From the NCBI GenBank assembly GCA_017550025.1, contig JAFYLU010000014.1, positions 1 through 33,399 on the forward strand: a DNA stretch of 33,399 nucleotides. Direction: 5' to 3'. The position numbers and the translations under genes were made by a program. The notes beneath the pieces were generated by a model that was given only the letters and a program-made list of their open reading frames with translations, ran no database searches and had not been told where the DNA came from. Source of the stretch: Bacteroidales bacterium (GTDB lineage Bacteria; Bacteroidota; Bacteroidia; Bacteroidales; UBA932). Of this stretch, positions 32,246 to 33,399 are shown piece after piece. Each line of letters begins with the position of its first letter. Position 1 is the first letter of the stretch.

Positions 32246-33187
32246 ATGAAGAAAATCTTTTTTATGTTTGCGGCTCTCGCTGCATTTGCCGCTTGCGGTG
32301 ACAAGGAAGGAGATGGCCCTATCGAGCCACCTGTAGTTGAGCCTGTGCTTACAGTCAGCGTTGAGTCTTTGACTTTCGCAGCAGAGGGAGAGTCTAAGAC
32401 TTTCACTGTTACTGCAAATAATGATTGGACAGTTACCGGTGCTGACTGGCTTACTGTTACTCCACGTAGTGGTGCTGCGGCTGAGAACAAGACTGTCACA
32501 GTTTCTGCTGATGCAAATGAGACAGGAGCGGCAAGAACTGCAACTGTTGTGGTTAAGTCTGCGACTCTTACAAAGAATGTAACAGTTTCGCAGGAGCCTG
32601 TACCTGCAGAGGAGCCTGAACCAGAGAACCCTACACCAGGCGGTTCGACTGCGTCTTATCAGAGAAGCACAGATCCTGTAATGTATGCATCTGGCCTTCA
32701 GGACGGCAAGAAGTATGTGATGTATTGCAGGGCTTATGACCTTTCAACTGATGCGCCTATGTGCTGGTCGGAGTCAAACGGCAAGCTGACAATGAAGGAG
32801 TTGAACAGCGTTGTGTATACTGCCGCTGAGGTCTTTGAGTTTAAGTATGATGCATCAAAGTCATGCCAGCCTTATGACAACTACGGCAGCTATTCTGCAG
32901 GTGCGTGGAAGTCTGTTACAACAGGCAAGTACCTTGATGCTGAATTCAATCTCAATGCAGAGCTTTCAGGTGCGGTTTGGCTTGAGTATGCAAACAACTG
33001 GAACAACATGGGCGGTTCAGAGATCAACGTTCTCGACGTTTACAAGTATCCTTATACTGACGGTGTCCAGACTATCTGGTATAAGGGCGGTACTTCTTTC
33101 GAGTGGGCAAACAATGCTAATCCGGAAGGCTTCACACACCTTAACAGAAAGTGGGTTGCATACGAAGTGTCTGAACTTGCTCAATAA
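32246..33187 (+). CDS. BACON-domain lipoprotein
   Basis: A 313-residue lipoprotein. The ATG at 32246 gives a classic signal with the lipobox at Cys17 (A-F-A-A-C-G-D-K); the longer frame from a TTG at 32216 falls at the transcript start and is rejected. Residues about 35-125 form a BACON domain: F-A-A-E-G-E-S-K-T-F-T-V, N-D-W-T-V-T-G-A-D-W-L-T-V, and a final V-T-V-S-Q-E-P-V. A Pro/Glu linker follows (about 126-140), then a C-terminal domain of about 170 residues rich in Tyr, Trp and Asn (V-M-Y-C-R-A-Y-D, W-L-E-Y-A-N-N-W-N-N-M-G) that I cannot assign. Its composition would suit binding to glycan or another surface ligand. It is monocistronic and not linked to a SusC/D pair. Confidence 0.78.
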   Translation: MKKIFFMFAALAAFAACGDKEGDGPIEPPVVEPVLTVSVESLTFAAEGESKTFTVTANNDWTVTGADWLTVTPRSGAAAENKTVTVSADANETGAARTATVVVKSATLTKNVTVSQEPVPAEEPEPENPTPGGSTASYQRSTDPVMYASGLQDGKKYVMYCRAYDLSTDAPMCWSESNGKLTMKELNSVVYTAAEVFEFKYDASKSCQPYDNYGSYSAGAWKSVTTGKYLDAEFNLNAELSGAVWLEYANNWNNMGGSEINVLDVYKYPYTDGVQTIWYKGGTSFEWANNANPEGFTHLNRKWVAYEVSELAQ

Positions 33188-33189
33188 TA

Positions 33190-33221
33190 TTTGGTGTAAT
33201 CAATAATATTTGCTATATTTG
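33190..33221 (+). promoter_or_regulatory. Promoter for rpsF
   Basis: TTTG at 33190-33193 and TATATTTG at 33214-33221 with a 20-nt spacer fit the Bacteroidota consensus. The box begins directly after the upstream gene's stop codon, so ribosomal transcription starts in the short gap with no visible terminator for the preceding lipoprotein gene. Confidence 0.75.
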
Positions 33222-33223
33222 CA

Positions 33224-33257
33224 GCCCATTTGTGAGTTTTAGTGCTCGCGAATGGGC
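33224..33257 (+). promoter_or_regulatory. Hairpin at the 5' end of the rpsF leader
   Basis: GCCCATT (33224-33230) pairs with AATGGGC (33251-33257). After one mismatch, GTGAG (33232-33236) pairs with CTCGC (33245-33249, one G-U). The loop is TTTTAGTG. The stem begins at or within a few bases of the predicted transcript start. It may be an autoregulatory site or a 5'-stabilising structure. It lacks an obvious CCG element as in the published S6:S18 leader motif. Confidence 0.5.
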
Positions 33258-33292
33258 GCAAATTATTATTAAACAATTAATTACAAACAAAA

Positions 33293-33399
33293 ATGCTTAA
33301 ACAGTACGAAACCGTTTTCATTGCAACTCCCGTTTTGTCTGAAGCTCAGATGAAGGAAGCGGTCGCAAAGTACACTAACTACCTCAAGGAGCGTGGTGC
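33293..33399 (+). CDS. rpsF: Ribosomal protein bS6, N-terminal part (3' truncated)
   Basis: The first 35 codons of bS6, a small-subunit protein that pairs with bS18. The protein begins [10 protein letters not shown], matching the first beta strand of the family, followed by [12 protein letters not shown] in the first helix. The gene runs off the right edge. In Bacteroidota it is usually followed by rpsR and rplI, which would lie outside this window. Confidence 0.93.
   Translation, partial: MLKQYETVFIATPVLSEAQMKEAVAKYTNYLKERG

Overview
The window comes from a Bacteroidota chromosome, most likely order Bacteroidales and probably gut-type. The evidence is two SusC/SusD pairs, many Cys-anchored lipoproteins, BACON, DUF1735 and DUF4988-type domains, and promoters of the Bacteroidota form (TTTG, about 19 nt, TAnnTTTG). 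Genus cannot be fixed from the sequence; a Cryptobacteroides- or Rikenellaceae-like organism is a guess. No tRNA, rRNA, IS element, CRISPR array or phage block was seen.

Region 1 (1-22573, all + strand) is a polysaccharide utilisation locus (PUL), cut at its left edge. Its order is: 3' end of a sialate O-acetylesterase-type SGNH esterase; a PUL lipoprotein; a surface GH26 endo-beta-mannanase lipoprotein; SusC1/SusD1; SusC2/SusD2; a DUF1735-type lipoprotein; a secreted DUF5060-GH5-type glycosidase; a secreted GH2 beta-mannosidase-like enzyme; and two large lipoproteins with closely related C-terminal halves. A rho-independent terminator ends it. The likely substrate is a beta-mannan (mannan, glucomannan or galactomannan, possibly acetylated). 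The working model is that GH26 cuts at the cell surface, the lipoproteins and SusD proteins bind the glycan, the SusC proteins import oligosaccharides, and the GH5-type and GH2 enzymes finish them in the periplasm. No PUL regulator lies in the window. A secreted alpha/beta-hydrolase with its own promoter follows (22611-23408) and ends at a perfect bidirectional terminator.

Region 2 (23466-26014) is housekeeping: a membrane zinc metallopeptidase (YugP type, - strand), alanine racemase and a low-molecular-weight protein tyrosine phosphatase.

Region 3 (about 26031-28828) is a vitamin B12 uptake operon: a clear cobalamin riboswitch, a BtuB-like TonB-dependent receptor, and an unusually short BtuC/FecCD-type permease without a visible ATPase or binding protein.

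Region 4 (28839-32046, - strand) holds a DJ-1/PfpI protein and purC in one unit, then mtgA and an unnamed protein resembling GNAT-fold phage-type proteins in another. Region 5 has a BACON lipoprotein under a textbook promoter and the start of rpsF (ribosomal protein bS6) behind a 5' UTR hairpin.

The most novel signals are: a lipocalin-like module that appears to occur five times in three PUL lipoproteins; the swap of N-terminal architectures (fimbrillin-like versus DUF4988, collagen-like and BACON) onto the same C-terminal half; a SusC lacking its N-terminal extension; and the truncated permease in the B12 operon. Nothing here is a clearly new defence or mobile system.
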